Of a stretch of 64,000 nt of DNA, positions 8,352 through 15,889 are shown piece after piece. Position 1 is the stretch's first letter. Each line of letters opens with the position of its first letter. Below the pieces are notes generated by a model. The model was given only the letters and a program-made list of their open reading frames with translations, did no database searches and was not told where the DNA came from. The position numbers and the translations under genes are program-made. This stretch comes from Chlamydiota bacterium (GTDB taxonomy: Bacteria > Auribacterota > Tritonobacteria > UBA1439). The stretch is taken from assembly GCA_012729785.1 (NCBI GenBank), contig JAAYCL010000014.1, forward strand, positions 43,271-107,270, given 5' to 3'.

Positions 8352-8392
8352 CCCGTCCCGTTCCCGGCGACGGCGATCTGGCGACGGCGATC

Positions 8393-8422
8393 TTGCCCGC
8401 GCCGCCGCGCGGATGCTACCAT
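8393..8422 (+). promoter_or_regulatory. Possible promoter for the CPBP protease
   Basis: TTGCCC (8393-8398), 18-nt spacer, TACCAT (8417-8422). The likely start codon is 28 nt downstream. Confidence 0.45.
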
Positions 8423-8450
8423 CGTCGTCCGCTCAGCCATGGAGTTGCCG

Positions 8451-9452
8451 ATGCCCGATCCGACCCGGTCCGCCCGATACTGGGGCGCCGTGCTCGTCTG
8501 CGCCTGCATCGCCGTCGGGGGGGCGCTCGCGCCGCGCGCCCCCGTTCCCGCGGATGCGCCCGCCCGCCGCGCCGTTCCCGGAGAGGAGGAGATGCTCCGC
8601 CTCTTCGAAAAGGCGGTCTCCGAGCGGCCGCTCGTGAGGCACCTGTCGCTCCTCTTCGCCGGCGCCGTGGTTGCGGGGCTGCTCATCGACGTCAAGGTTG
8701 CCGCGCGCCTCCTCCGCCGGCGTCTTGCGCCGGCCGGGACCCCGGGGGAGGGGTGGGGAATCGGCGAGGTGCTGAAGGCGGCGCTCCTCTTTCTCTCCGT
8801 CTTCCTCGCCCTGCAGGCGCTCGCGCCGCTGTTCCGGCGGCTTTTTGGCGGCCCCTCGGAGGTCACGCTCCAGGTCGCCTTCCAGTTCTTGGCGGAACTC
8901 GCCGCGGTCGCGTACATCCTCGTATCCGTCCGGCCGGGGCCGCGCGGGCCGCTCGCGGGGCTCGGGCTCGGGGCCGGGCGGCCGCTCCCGGCGGCGTGGG
9001 CCGGCGTGAAGGCGTACGCCGGGTTCCTCCCGGTCCTGCTCTGCCTCGTCGTGATCAGCCGCATCGCCGCAGAGCGGACGGGCGTCGCGGTCGAGCCGCA
9101 GGCGCCGCTCGGGCTCTTCTTCGCCGATCTGTCGGGCCCCGCCCTGGTATTCCTGGCGGCGTTCGTGGCCGTCATCGGCCCGGTCTTCGAGGAGATCTTC
9201 TTCCGTGGCTTCGCCTACCAGGCGGTCAGGCGGCGGTGGGGGCGGCTGCCGGCCGTGCTCCTGACCGCGCTCCTCTTCTCCGCCCTCCACGCCAACGCCG
9301 CGGTCTTCCTGCCGATCCTCGGCCTCGGCGTCGTCCTGGCCTCCGTCTTCGAGACGACGGGGTCGCTCGTGGCGCCGATCGCGGTCCACCTCTGCCAGAA
9401 CGGCGCGGCGGTTGCGGCGGCCCTCCTGCTCCGCTCCATTGCATCCCCCTGA
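8451..9452 (+). CDS. CPBP-family intramembrane metalloprotease (CAAX protease-like)
   Basis: 333 aa with about seven to eight hydrophobic segments. The C-terminal third has the CPBP motifs: EEIFFRGFAYQ (Glu-Glu-x3-Arg) and a later SALHANAAVFLP (His), the residues that coordinate zinc in Rce1-type proteases. In bacteria, relatives serve in bacteriocin immunity or membrane-protein maturation; the role here is unknown. ATG 8451 has GGAG 6 nt upstream; ATG 8439 in the same frame is an alternative that adds four residues. It is followed 53 bp later by mtnA and may be co-transcribed. Confidence 0.8.
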   Translation: MPDPTRSARYWGAVLVCACIAVGGALAPRAPVPADAPARRAVPGEEEMLRLFEKAVSERPLVRHLSLLFAGAVVAGLLIDVKVAARLLRRRLAPAGTPGEGWGIGEVLKAALLFLSVFLALQALAPLFRRLFGGPSEVTLQVAFQFLAELAAVAYILVSVRPGPRGPLAGLGLGAGRPLPAAWAGVKAYAGFLPVLLCLVVISRIAAERTGVAVEPQAPLGLFFADLSGPALVFLAAFVAVIGPVFEEIFFRGFAYQAVRRRWGRLPAVLLTALLFSALHANAAVFLPILGLGVVLASVFETTGSLVAPIAVHLCQNGAAVAAALLLRSIASP

Positions 9453-9505
9453 CTGTGCTACAATCGGTTCTCGACAGTCCGGCATCTCGACCGCATGGAG
9501 GCCGT

Positions 9506-10573
9506 ATGAGAGTCAAAACCATCGCGTGGAAGAACGGGGCGATGCGCATCGTGGACCAGACAAAGCTTCCCGGGAAGCTCGTCTACAAGGAGTGCCGGAC
9601 GCCCGGCGAGGCGTGGGACGCCATCAAGCGGCTCGAGGTGCGCGGCGCCCCCGCCATCGGGATCGCGGGGGCGATGGGCGCGCTGCTCGGGATCCGGAAT
9701 TCCCGCGCGCGGACCTTCGACCGGTTCTTCGCGGAGCTCCGGAAGGTCGCCGACTACCTCGGCTCCTCGCGTCCCACGGCGGTGAACCTGTTCTGGGCCC
9801 TGCGGAGGATGACGGAGACCGCCGCCCGGCACCGCACCGACGACATCCCCGCCCTCAAGAGGATCCTCGAACGGGAGGCGCTCGCCATCCTCGATGAGGA
9901 CAACGACATCTGCCGCCGCATCGGGGCGCACGGCGCGGCCCTTCTCGCGCACGGGACTCGAATCCTGACGCACTGCAACGCCGGGGGCCTCGCCACGGCG
10001 GAGTACGGGACCGCCCTCGCCGTGCTCTTCGCCGCCCACGAAGCCGGGAAGCGGATCAGCGTCTTCGCCGACGAGACGCGGCCGCTCCTCCAGGGGGCGC
10101 GGCTGACCGCGTGGGAGCTGATGCGCGCGGGCATCGACGTGACGCTCATCTGCGACAGCATGGCCGCCCGGCTGATGTTCGAGCGGCGGGTGGATATCGT
10201 CATCACCGGCGCCGACCGGATCGCCGCCAACGGGGACACCGCGAACAAGATCGGCACCTACGGCCTCGCGCGGCTCGCCGAGGCCCACGGCATCCCGTTC
10301 TACATCGCCGCGCCGCTCTCCACCGTGGACCTCGATCTCCGCACCGGGAAGGGGATCCCGATCGAGCAGCGCGACCCTGACGAGGTGCGGACGATCGGCG
10401 GGACGCGCATCGCCCCGGCGAGGGTGAAGGTCTACAACCCCGCCTTCGACGTGACCCCCGCCCGCTTCATTGCGGGGATCATCACGGAGACCGGCGTCGT
10501 CGGCCCCCCGTACCGGGCGAACCTGCGCGCGGCGTTCAGGAAGGCGGGGGTGAAACCGAGGCCGCGGCGGTGA
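9506..10573 (+). CDS. mtnA: S-methyl-5-thioribose-1-phosphate isomerase
   Basis: 355 aa, the usual MtnA length. It converts 5-methylthioribose 1-phosphate to the ribulose form in methionine salvage. Seen in sequence: RGAPAIGIAGAMG near the N-terminus, the catalytic-cysteine segment THCNAGGLATAEYGTAL, and GADRIAANGDTANKIGTY with the catalytic Asp. It belongs to the same superfamily as eIF2B subunits, but these motifs favour the isomerase. The start has GGAGG 5 nt upstream. A -10-like TACAAT lies at 9459-9464. No other methionine-salvage gene lies nearby, so the pathway must be completed elsewhere or be partial. The thiL start follows after 16 bp. Confidence 0.92.
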   Translation: MRVKTIAWKNGAMRIVDQTKLPGKLVYKECRTPGEAWDAIKRLEVRGAPAIGIAGAMGALLGIRNSRARTFDRFFAELRKVADYLGSSRPTAVNLFWALRRMTETAARHRTDDIPALKRILEREALAILDEDNDICRRIGAHGAALLAHGTRILTHCNAGGLATAEYGTALAVLFAAHEAGKRISVFADETRPLLQGARLTAWELMRAGIDVTLICDSMAARLMFERRVDIVITGADRIAANGDTANKIGTYGLARLAEAHGIPFYIAAPLSTVDLDLRTGKGIPIEQRDPDEVRTIGGTRIAPARVKVYNPAFDVTPARFIAGIITETGVVGPPYRANLRAAFRKAGVKPRPRR

Positions 10574-10589
10574 GGGGCGGGAGGCGCGC

Positions 10590-11537
10590 GTGGAACGGAC
10601 GCTCGGCGACATCGGCGAGTTCGCCCTCATACGGGAGCTGAGGGGGCGGCTGTCCGCGGGGCCGGGGACGCTCGTCGGCATCGGGGACGATGCGGCCGTG
10701 CTCGAGCCGCCCGCCCCGGGGCGCGTCCTGCTCTTCACGACGGATATGCTCGTCGAGGGGACGCACTTCGACCTCGCCGCCGCCTCCCCGTACCGGATCG
10801 GGTGGAAGGCGCTCGCCTGCAGTCTGAGCGACATCGCCGCGATGGGCGGCGTGCCGCGCGCCGCGGTCGTGTCGCTTGGCGCCCCCGGGGGGCTCGGCGT
10901 CGACTTCTGCCGCGAGCTGTACCGGGGTATGGACGAGGCCGCCCGGCGGTTCGACTGCGGGATCGCGGGGGGGGACACCGTCGGGAGCAGTCGCGGGCTC
11001 GCCGTGTCGGTGGCGATGCTCGGGGATGTGGAGCGGGAGCGGCTCGTCTTGCGCTCCGGCGCCCGCACCGGCGACGGCCTCTGGGTGACCGGGTGGCTGG
11101 GGGGATCGCTCGCGGGCAAACACCTCGCCTTCACGCCGCGGGTGCACGAGGCCCGTTTCCTCGTCGAGCGCTTCCCGGTAACGGCGATGATGGATCTGAG
11201 CGACGGGCTCGGGAGCGACCTGTTCAGGATGGCGGAGGCGAGCGAGGCGGGGTTCCGGCTGTGCGCCGGCCGGATACCTGTCGACAGGGCGGCGATCGGG
11301 GATGCGGACGAGGAGACGCTCCTCCGGAGGGCGCTCTACGACGGGGAGGATTTCGAGCTGCTCGCGGCGGTGGCCCCCTCCGTCGACGACGCCGTCGTGA
11401 AGGAGGCGTTCGACGCGCGTTTCGACTGCGGGATCCGGCGGATCGGGACGGTGATGGGAAAGGCGCACGGCATCACGCTCTCGACGCCGGAGGGGGAGAG
11501 GCCCCTCATCGAGGGGGGGTTTGCACACCTCGCGTAG
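10590..11537 (+). CDS. thiL: Thiamine-monophosphate kinase
   Basis: 315 aa, starting with GTG. It phosphorylates thiamine monophosphate to the diphosphate cofactor. Seen: GDIGEFALI at the N-terminus, VGIGDDAAVL, TTDMLVEGTHFDL, the SDIAAMGG segment and MDLSDGLGSDLFRM, all typical of ThiL in the PurM/AIR-synthetase fold. It follows mtnA closely. Its TAG stop (11535-11537) lies within the left terminal repeat of the 111-bp element, so the native C-terminus may have been altered by the insertion. The Thi4-type thiazole synthase at 23900 supplies an upstream step of the same pathway. Confidence 0.92.
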   Translation: MERTLGDIGEFALIRELRGRLSAGPGTLVGIGDDAAVLEPPAPGRVLLFTTDMLVEGTHFDLAAASPYRIGWKALACSLSDIAAMGGVPRAAVVSLGAPGGLGVDFCRELYRGMDEAARRFDCGIAGGDTVGSSRGLAVSVAMLGDVERERLVLRSGARTGDGLWVTGWLGGSLAGKHLAFTPRVHEARFLVERFPVTAMMDLSDGLGSDLFRMAEASEAGFRLCAGRIPVDRAAIGDADEETLLRRALYDGEDFELLAAVAPSVDDAVVKEAFDARFDCGIRRIGTVMGKAHGITLSTPEGERPLIEGGFAHLA

Positions 11538-11644
11538 ACGTTGTATATAACTCACGCCGCCGCAACGAGTTAATACTTTAATCGTCCCCGGTACGTTTAA
11601 AGTTGTAATTCGTTCTCTGGGAGTATGATGGATACAACGTCTAC
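11534..11644. mobile_element. 111-bp MITE-like palindromic element, copy 2
   Basis: Perfect 13-bp terminal inverted repeats: gtagacgttgtat (11534-11546) and atacaacgtctac (11632-11644). It aligns without gaps, in inverted orientation, to copy 1 at 3112-3222. It fills the whole thiL-tsaE junction: the thiL stop codon is inside the left repeat, and the tsaE start (11625) and its gggag Shine-Dalgarno are inside the right part. Its A/T content is visibly higher than the flanks. It encodes no transposase, so any mobility would be in trans. Confidence 0.75.
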
Positions 11645-12095
11645 CTTATTTATCTCTTCGGGACCTGAAGAGACGCGGCGCATCGGGGCGCGCATCGGCG
11701 CGCGCCTGAAGCCCGGCGCGGTGCTCGCGCTCCGCGGCGAACTCGGGGCGGGGAAGACCTGCTTCGTCCAGGGGCTCGCGGAGGGGCTCGGGATCGTCCC
11801 GCCCGCGCGCGTGAGCAGCCCGTCGTTCGTCATCATCAACGAGTACCCGGCGCGCATCCCGCTCTTCCATTTCGACCTGTACCGCCTCCCCGACGGGACT
11901 GAACTGGTCGAGCTGGGCTGGGAGGACTACCTCGAGCGCGGGGGGGTGATCGCGATCGAGTGGGCGGAGCGGATGGCGGCGCTTCTCCCGGAGGACCGCA
12001 TCGATATCGAGATCGAGGTCACCGGCGAGAAGAGTCGCCGGATCACCGTGCGGGGGGCGCAGGCGGAAAGACTGGCCGCGGATGGAGGCGGCTGA
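11625..12095 (+). CDS. tsaE: tRNA t6A-synthesis ATPase TsaE
   Basis: 156 aa. TsaE is the ATPase partner of TsaB-TsaD in making N6-threonylcarbamoyladenosine at position 37 of ANN-decoding tRNAs. Seen: Walker A GELGAGKT, SPSFVIINEY, FDLYRL and AIEWAER, in the expected order. The first six to seven codons, the start and the Shine-Dalgarno come from the 111-bp element. TsaB follows 101 bp downstream and TsaD is at 38206, so three members of the t6A machinery are in the window. Confidence 0.92.
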   Translation: MMDTTSTLFISSGPEETRRIGARIGARLKPGAVLALRGELGAGKTCFVQGLAEGLGIVPPARVSSPSFVIINEYPARIPLFHFDLYRLPDGTELVELGWEDYLERGGVIAIEWAERMAALLPEDRIDIEIEVTGEKSRRITVRGAQAERLAADGGG

Positions 12096-12196
12096 AGAGG
12101 GATCGCGCCGCGAAGGGAACGGGAAACCGCTGGACGCGGATGCGCGCGGCGTGAACGGCTGTTCTTCTCCGTCTTTTCTGTGGAGGCGATGAACGC

Positions 12197-12955
12197 ATGA
12201 ATATCCTCGGGCTCGAGGCATCCACGCGCAGGGCGAGCATCGCCGTCGTCCGGAGCGGGGGGGCGCCGGCGGAGACGGTGCTCCCGGACGACCGGAGCGC
12301 CTCCGCGCAGCTCGTCCCGGCGCTCGACGGGCTGTTGAAGAAGTGCGGGCTGGCGGCGGGCGACCTCGACGGCATCGCCGTCGGGATCGGACCGGGTTCG
12401 TTCACCGGGATCAGGATCTGCCTCGCGACCGCACGCGGGTTCTCCGCCGCCCGCGGGACGCCGATCAGGGGCGTCTGCGGTTTCGACGCGCTCGTCGCCG
12501 AATATTTCGAACCGGCCGGCGCGAGGGAAGACGGGATCCCGTCTCCGCCCTTCTCCCCCGGAGGGGGAGGGGCGGGGAGCGAGAGGGGGGCGGAGCGCCT
12601 GTGCGTCGTCGCCGACGCGCACAGTCACGGGCTCTACGCGGCGGTCTACGCGCGGGACGGCGGAAAGTACCGGCGCGCGCAGGAGCCGTTCGTCTGCCGG
12701 CCCGACGCCCTCCCCGGGAGGATCGAGGGGGAGGTCTTCTTCCTCGGGCCGCACCTCGACAGGTTCAGGGAACCCCTCGCGAAACTCTTCGCCGGGCGTG
12801 CCTCGTTCGATACAGAGAACCGCTTCCCGTCCGCGACGGCCGCCGCGCTCCTGTTCGAGAGCCCCTCGGCCGTCCGCGACGATCCCCCCGGCGCGGTCGC
12901 CCCGCTCTATCTTCTCCCGGGCGTCCGCGTGAAACCGGCCGGCGGCAGGGCGTAA
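12197..12955 (+). CDS. tsaB: tRNA t6A-synthesis subunit TsaB
   Basis: 252 aa, ASKHA-fold pseudo-protease that dimerises with TsaD. Seen: MNILGLEASTRRASIAV, the GPGSFTGIRI segment typical of TsaB, and VVADAHSHGLYAAVY. An insert of about 18 residues rich in Pro and Gly (around residues 112-132) corresponds to a GC-rich palindrome at 12547-12577 and is not expected in TsaB; it probably forms a surface loop. ATG 12197 is used; the ATG at 12189 is out of frame. Confidence 0.9.
   Translation: MNILGLEASTRRASIAVVRSGGAPAETVLPDDRSASAQLVPALDGLLKKCGLAAGDLDGIAVGIGPGSFTGIRICLATARGFSAARGTPIRGVCGFDALVAEYFEPAGAREDGIPSPPFSPGGGGAGSERGAERLCVVADAHSHGLYAAVYARDGGKYRRAQEPFVCRPDALPGRIEGEVFFLGPHLDRFREPLAKLFAGRASFDTENRFPSATAAALLFESPSAVRDDPPGAVAPLYLLPGVRVKPAGGRA
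12547..12577. repeat. CT/GA-rich palindrome inside tsaB
   Basis: Core ctcccccggagggggag: 7-bp perfect arms around a 3-nt loop, extended imperfectly to cgcccttctccccc on the left and gggggaggggcg on the right. A similar palindrome lies at 18716-18743. The length keeps the tsaB frame open. Confidence 0.5.
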
Positions 12956-13085
12956 CGCGCGAAGCTGCGGTGCGGGCATCCGAACGGCATCGACCGCGGC
13001 GGCAATCCAGGGTCAGGCCTTTACTCTTTACAGAGCATTCAACCGGCAAGACCCGACTGGTCGGACACAAGCGGCCGGGAAGGGA

Positions 13086-13162
13086 TGGTGGGCGATGCAG
13101 GACTTGAACCTGCGACCTCTTGGGTGTGATCCAAGCGCTCTAGCCAGCTGAGCTAATCGCCC
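13086..13162 (-). tRNA. tRNA-Val (anticodon CAC)
   Basis: The minus strand folds into a full cloverleaf: acceptor GGGCGAT/ATCGCCC, D arm GCTC...GAGC, anticodon stem CTTGG/CCAAG with loop ATCACAC (anticodon CAC, reading GUG), T arm GCAGG-TTCAAGT-CCTGC, discriminator A and an encoded CCA. It stands alone between tsaB and a divergent plus-strand gene. Confidence 0.93.
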
Positions 13163-13177
13163 CCCGAGGATGTCCTC

Positions 13178-13205
13178 AGTATACCAGTTCCATCCCGCCT
13201 GTAAA
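13178..13205 (-). promoter_or_regulatory. Promoter for tRNA-Val
   Basis: Minus strand TTTACA (13200-13205), 16-nt spacer, TATACT (13178-13183). The tRNA begins 15 nt downstream. Confidence 0.7.
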
Positions 13206-13210
13206 CCATC

Positions 13211-13239
13211 TTCCGCCCCGTCCTGGATTTCGCTATACT
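13211..13239 (+). promoter_or_regulatory. Promoter for the zinc-ribbon coiled-coil gene
   Basis: TTCCGC (13211-13216), 17-nt spacer, TATACT (13234-13239); the ATG is 19 nt downstream. It is divergent from, and nearly back to back with, the tRNA promoter. Confidence 0.5.
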
Positions 13240-13258
13240 GTGATAAAGGGGATACCCA

Positions 13259-14041
13259 ATGCACCAGCTTCAACGCGATATCGCGCGGCTCCTCGTTGTG
13301 CAGGAGCGGGAGCGCGAGCTTATGGCCCTCGAGAAGGAGAAGGCGGCGCTCCCGGAAGCGCTCGAGGGAGCGAAGGCGGCCGTCAAAGAGGCGGAGGGGG
13401 AGGTCGAGCGGCGCAAGGGCGAGCTCAAGGCTCTCCAGATGAAGAAGAAGGAGCTCGAACTCGAGTCCTCGGCGAAGCTCGAGGCGGTCGCCAAGTACCA
13501 GAAGCAGCAGTTCGACGTCAAGACCAACGCGGAATACCAGGCGCTCCAGAAGGAGATCGTCAACCGCCAGATCGAGAACTCCCGGATCGAGGACAGGATC
13601 CTCGAGACGATGCTGGAGATCGAGGAGCGCGAGGGGACGATACGGGCGGGCGAAGAGGACGTGAAGGCCAGGGGGCACGATCTTGCCGCGCAGGAGAGGA
13701 ACACCGCGGAGAAGGGGACGCGGATCGAGGCGAGGATCGCCGCGCTCAAGGCCGAGCGAGACGCCCTCCTCCCCGGGATAGACGAGGCCGTGCTCCGCAG
13801 GTACCAGCGGATCTTTCGGAACAAGAGGGACATGGCGGTCGTGCCGCTCGCCGGCTACGTCTGCGGCGGGTGCCATATGCACCTGCCTCCGCAGATCGCG
13901 CACCTCGTGCGCAAGGGCGACGAGCTGGTGATCTGCGAGAGCTGCTCGCGAATCCTCTACTGGGCGGAAGGGCTCGTGGACAAGGAGCCCGCCGCCGGAC
14001 CGTCCCCGGAACCGGCGCCGGGGATCGTCGGGCAGGCATAG
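13259..14041 (+). CDS. Coiled-coil protein with C-terminal C4 zinc ribbon
   Basis: 260 aa. Residues about 1-185 are almost continuous heptad-rich coiled coil (Glu/Lys/Leu-rich). A conserved linker KTNAEYQALQKEI sits in the middle. The C-terminus has two pairs of cysteines, CGGCHMHL and CESCSRIL, forming a zinc ribbon, then a Pro-rich tail. This is the architecture of the widespread DUF164/CT398-type family, sometimes annotated as a nucleic-acid-binding protein; the role is not established. It is located directly upstream of rnpB, a placement common for this family in several bacterial groups (recalled, not checked). Confidence 0.85.
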   Translation: MHQLQRDIARLLVVQERERELMALEKEKAALPEALEGAKAAVKEAEGEVERRKGELKALQMKKKELELESSAKLEAVAKYQKQQFDVKTNAEYQALQKEIVNRQIENSRIEDRILETMLEIEEREGTIRAGEEDVKARGHDLAAQERNTAEKGTRIEARIAALKAERDALLPGIDEAVLRRYQRIFRNKRDMAVVPLAGYVCGGCHMHLPPQIAHLVRKGDELVICESCSRILYWAEGLVDKEPAAGPSPEPAPGIVGQA

Positions 14042-14171
14042 GCGACGGCTTCCGCGGGATAGGTGCATGCCGCGGAGCGGGGGCGGCCCTGATTCTCGAG
14101 GGGGAACGGCCGGCGGGGGTTCCCTCGGCGCCCCGGACCTTTCCGCATCGATCTTTCAGCTCTTTCTCACT

Positions 14172-14589
14172 GTTCAGGGCGGGCCGGGCGGCCGCGCCGG
14201 GCGCGAAAGCGCCCGGCGAGGAAAGTCCGGACACCACAGGGCGGCGCACCTCGATAACATCGGGGCGGTCGGGGACCCGCAAGGGCCTCCGGCAAGGACC
14301 AGTGCCACAGAGACGCCCTGCCATCGGGCAGGGCGCCCCGCCTTCATGGCGGGGCGAGTCCTCCGGCAACGGAGGGGTGAAACGAGGCAAACTCTGCGCG
14401 GTGCAAGGCCAAATAGGGGGCGAGGAGCTGCCCGCTCCGATCCCGCAAGGGGACAGCCCCGGGTAGGCCGCTTGAGCCGCGGAGCAATCCGCGGCCCAGA
14501 GGAATGGCCGCCGTCCGGTGCGCAAGTGCGGGTGCATTCCCCACTCGGGCACAGGGATACAGAATCCGGCTTATAGGCCCGCCCTGACA
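14172..14589 (+). ncRNA. rnpB: RNase P RNA, bacterial type A
   Basis: The 5' tgttcagggcgggc pairs with the 3' gcccgccctgaca to form P1. Conserved regions are in order: GAGGAAAGTCCGGAC (about 14217-14231), GTGCCACAGAGA, GGGTGAAACGAGG, GGTGCAAGGCCAAATAGG, and near the 3' end ACAGAATCCGGCTTATAGGC. The length of about 418 nt is normal for type A. This is the ribozyme that matures tRNA 5' ends. Exact ends are uncertain by a few bases. An imperfect hairpin at about 14096-14130 precedes it. Confidence 0.93.
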
Positions 14590-15017
14590 GTGCTTGAATT
14601 TCCGTATCCGCGCGGCCGTCCGGCGCGCGGCGGCGTGGATCGGGATGGACAGGAACCGGGCGAACGGCCTGTGCATCCGGATCGGATGGGCACTGCCCCC
14701 GCGGTGCGTATCCGTTCGACGAGGCGGGGCGCGTGAGCCCGCTCGCCGGCGCCCCGTTCGCCGGCTCGAGCTGATGCGCGGGGGCGCGGCGTCATCCGCC
14801 TCGTTCCGCACGCGCGGTGCATCGCCCTCCTCACTGAAACGATCGACGCCGCACCCGCACCCCGCGGGGGGCGCAGGCGTCGCGCGACATATTCCTCCTC
14901 CCCGAGCGCCGGCGGGAGCCGCAGCGTGCCGGTTTCGCGCCACTTTTTCCTGCCTCGAAATCAAGCGGGTGCGGTAGAATACCGCGGGATGCGGGACGAA
15001 CGACAGGGGGGATCGGC
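14590..15017. other. 428-bp gap with no supported gene
   Basis: Open frames here are short GC-rich shadows without a credible start or domain. The only notable signal is a -10-like TAGAAT (14975-14980) before the lipoprotein gene; no -35 is convincing. Confidence 0.6.
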
Positions 15018-15335
15018 ATGAAGCGTCTGTTGTGCGCGGCGTTTCTGTCGCTGCTGTGCGGCTGTTCGGCCGTCGGCTGGCGGGCCGGCGACCAAGGGGC
15101 GGCGCCGTGCATCGCGCAGCCGGAGGCGGTCGCCCTGGCCAAACGGGAGATACGGAAGCGAAACGCGGATGCGTGGGGGATACGCTCCCAGGCGGAGTTC
15201 CGGGACGGCAGGTGGACCGTCACGTCGCGGTTCACCGTACCGGCGGACCTGCTCGGGCTGTTCCAGGAGGAGCGGCGGTGCGCCGTCGTCGTGGACTGCG
15301 ACGGCAGGGTTCTCTCGCACCGCTCCCTTCCGTAG
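15018..15335 (+). CDS. Small lipoprotein, function unknown
   Basis: 105 aa. It has a type II signal peptide with lipobox LLCGC (Cys16), so it is probably membrane-anchored outside the cytoplasm. The mature part has a helix beginning EAVALAKREIRKRN followed by beta strands ending CAVVVDCDGRVLSHRSLP, a layout like small PepSY or NTF2-like accessory domains, but no family is recognised with confidence. A Shine-Dalgarno (aggggggatcggc) precedes the ATG. A receiver gene begins 40 bp downstream. Confidence 0.75.
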   Translation: MKRLLCAAFLSLLCGCSAVGWRAGDQGAAPCIAQPEAVALAKREIRKRNADAWGIRSQAEFRDGRWTVTSRFTVPADLLGLFQEERRCAVVVDCDGRVLSHRSLP

Positions 15336-15374
15336 GCCCGCGGCGCATGTCAGGCATGGGACGGGGGAACGGCG

Positions 15375-15782
15375 ATGCCAGCGAAGAGGATACTGGTGGC
15401 GGATGACGATGAGGCGGTGCGGGACTATTTCGGCCGTCTCTTTCCCGCGCCGGAGTACGAGCTGCACGGCGCCGCCGGGGGCCTGGAGGCACTCGAGAGG
15501 ATCGCGGCGGACGGCTTCGATATGCTGATCCTCGACCTGGTGATGCCCGATATGGACGGGTTGGAGGTGCTCAGGAGGGTGCGCGAGATCCGCCCGGATA
15601 TCCTTGTGTTCGTCGTCACCGGCTATCCGTCCGAGGAGACGACGAAGGAAGCGGTCGCCCGCGGGTGCGTGGACTACGTCCACAAGCCGTTCGATGCCGA
15701 GGAGATCAGGGGCCTGGTGCGCGGCGCGTTCGACGCGCAGGAGTACCGTTTCCGCCACGCGCGTTCGTCCGCGCCGGACTGA
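15375..15782 (+). CDS. Single-domain response regulator (receiver only)
   Basis: 135 aa CheY-like receiver. Seen: the acidic pair VADDDEA, the phospho-acceptor Asp in LILDLVMPDMDG, Thr in VVTGYP and Lys in DYVHKPFD. There is a short 15-residue tail and no output domain, so it should work by protein-protein contact or as a phosphorelay intermediate. No kinase is adjacent; the PAS kinase at 6349 is the only one in the window. Confidence 0.9.
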   Translation: MPAKRILVADDDEAVRDYFGRLFPAPEYELHGAAGGLEALERIAADGFDMLILDLVMPDMDGLEVLRRVREIRPDILVFVVTGYPSEETTKEAVARGCVDYVHKPFDAEEIRGLVRGAFDAQEYRFRHARSSAPD

Positions 15783-15810
15783 TCCTTCCTTTTCCCGGCG
15801 ATGATTCCGC

Positions 15811-15839
15811 TTGCAGGCGCGGGGCAAAGGTCATACCAT
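15811..15839 (+). promoter_or_regulatory. Promoter for the agmatinase-arginine decarboxylase pair
   Basis: TTGCAG (15811-15816), 17-nt spacer, TACCAT (15834-15839); the TTG start is 50 nt downstream. Confidence 0.6.
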
Positions 15840-15889
15840 TCCCCCCGTTCAGGATCCCGGACCAGCGCGTTCCGTCATGGAGGAGTGAA

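Noticed and set aside
13086-13162. tRNA-His at this position
   Set aside because: The string gtg is seen on the plus strand, but the gene is on the minus strand and its loop ATCACAC gives anticodon CAC, i.e. tRNA-Val; there is no G-1.
14594-14977. A 127-codon plus-strand frame after rnpB
   Set aside because: It starts in the 3' flank of RNase P RNA, is Arg-rich and has no Shine-Dalgarno, domain or conserved motif.
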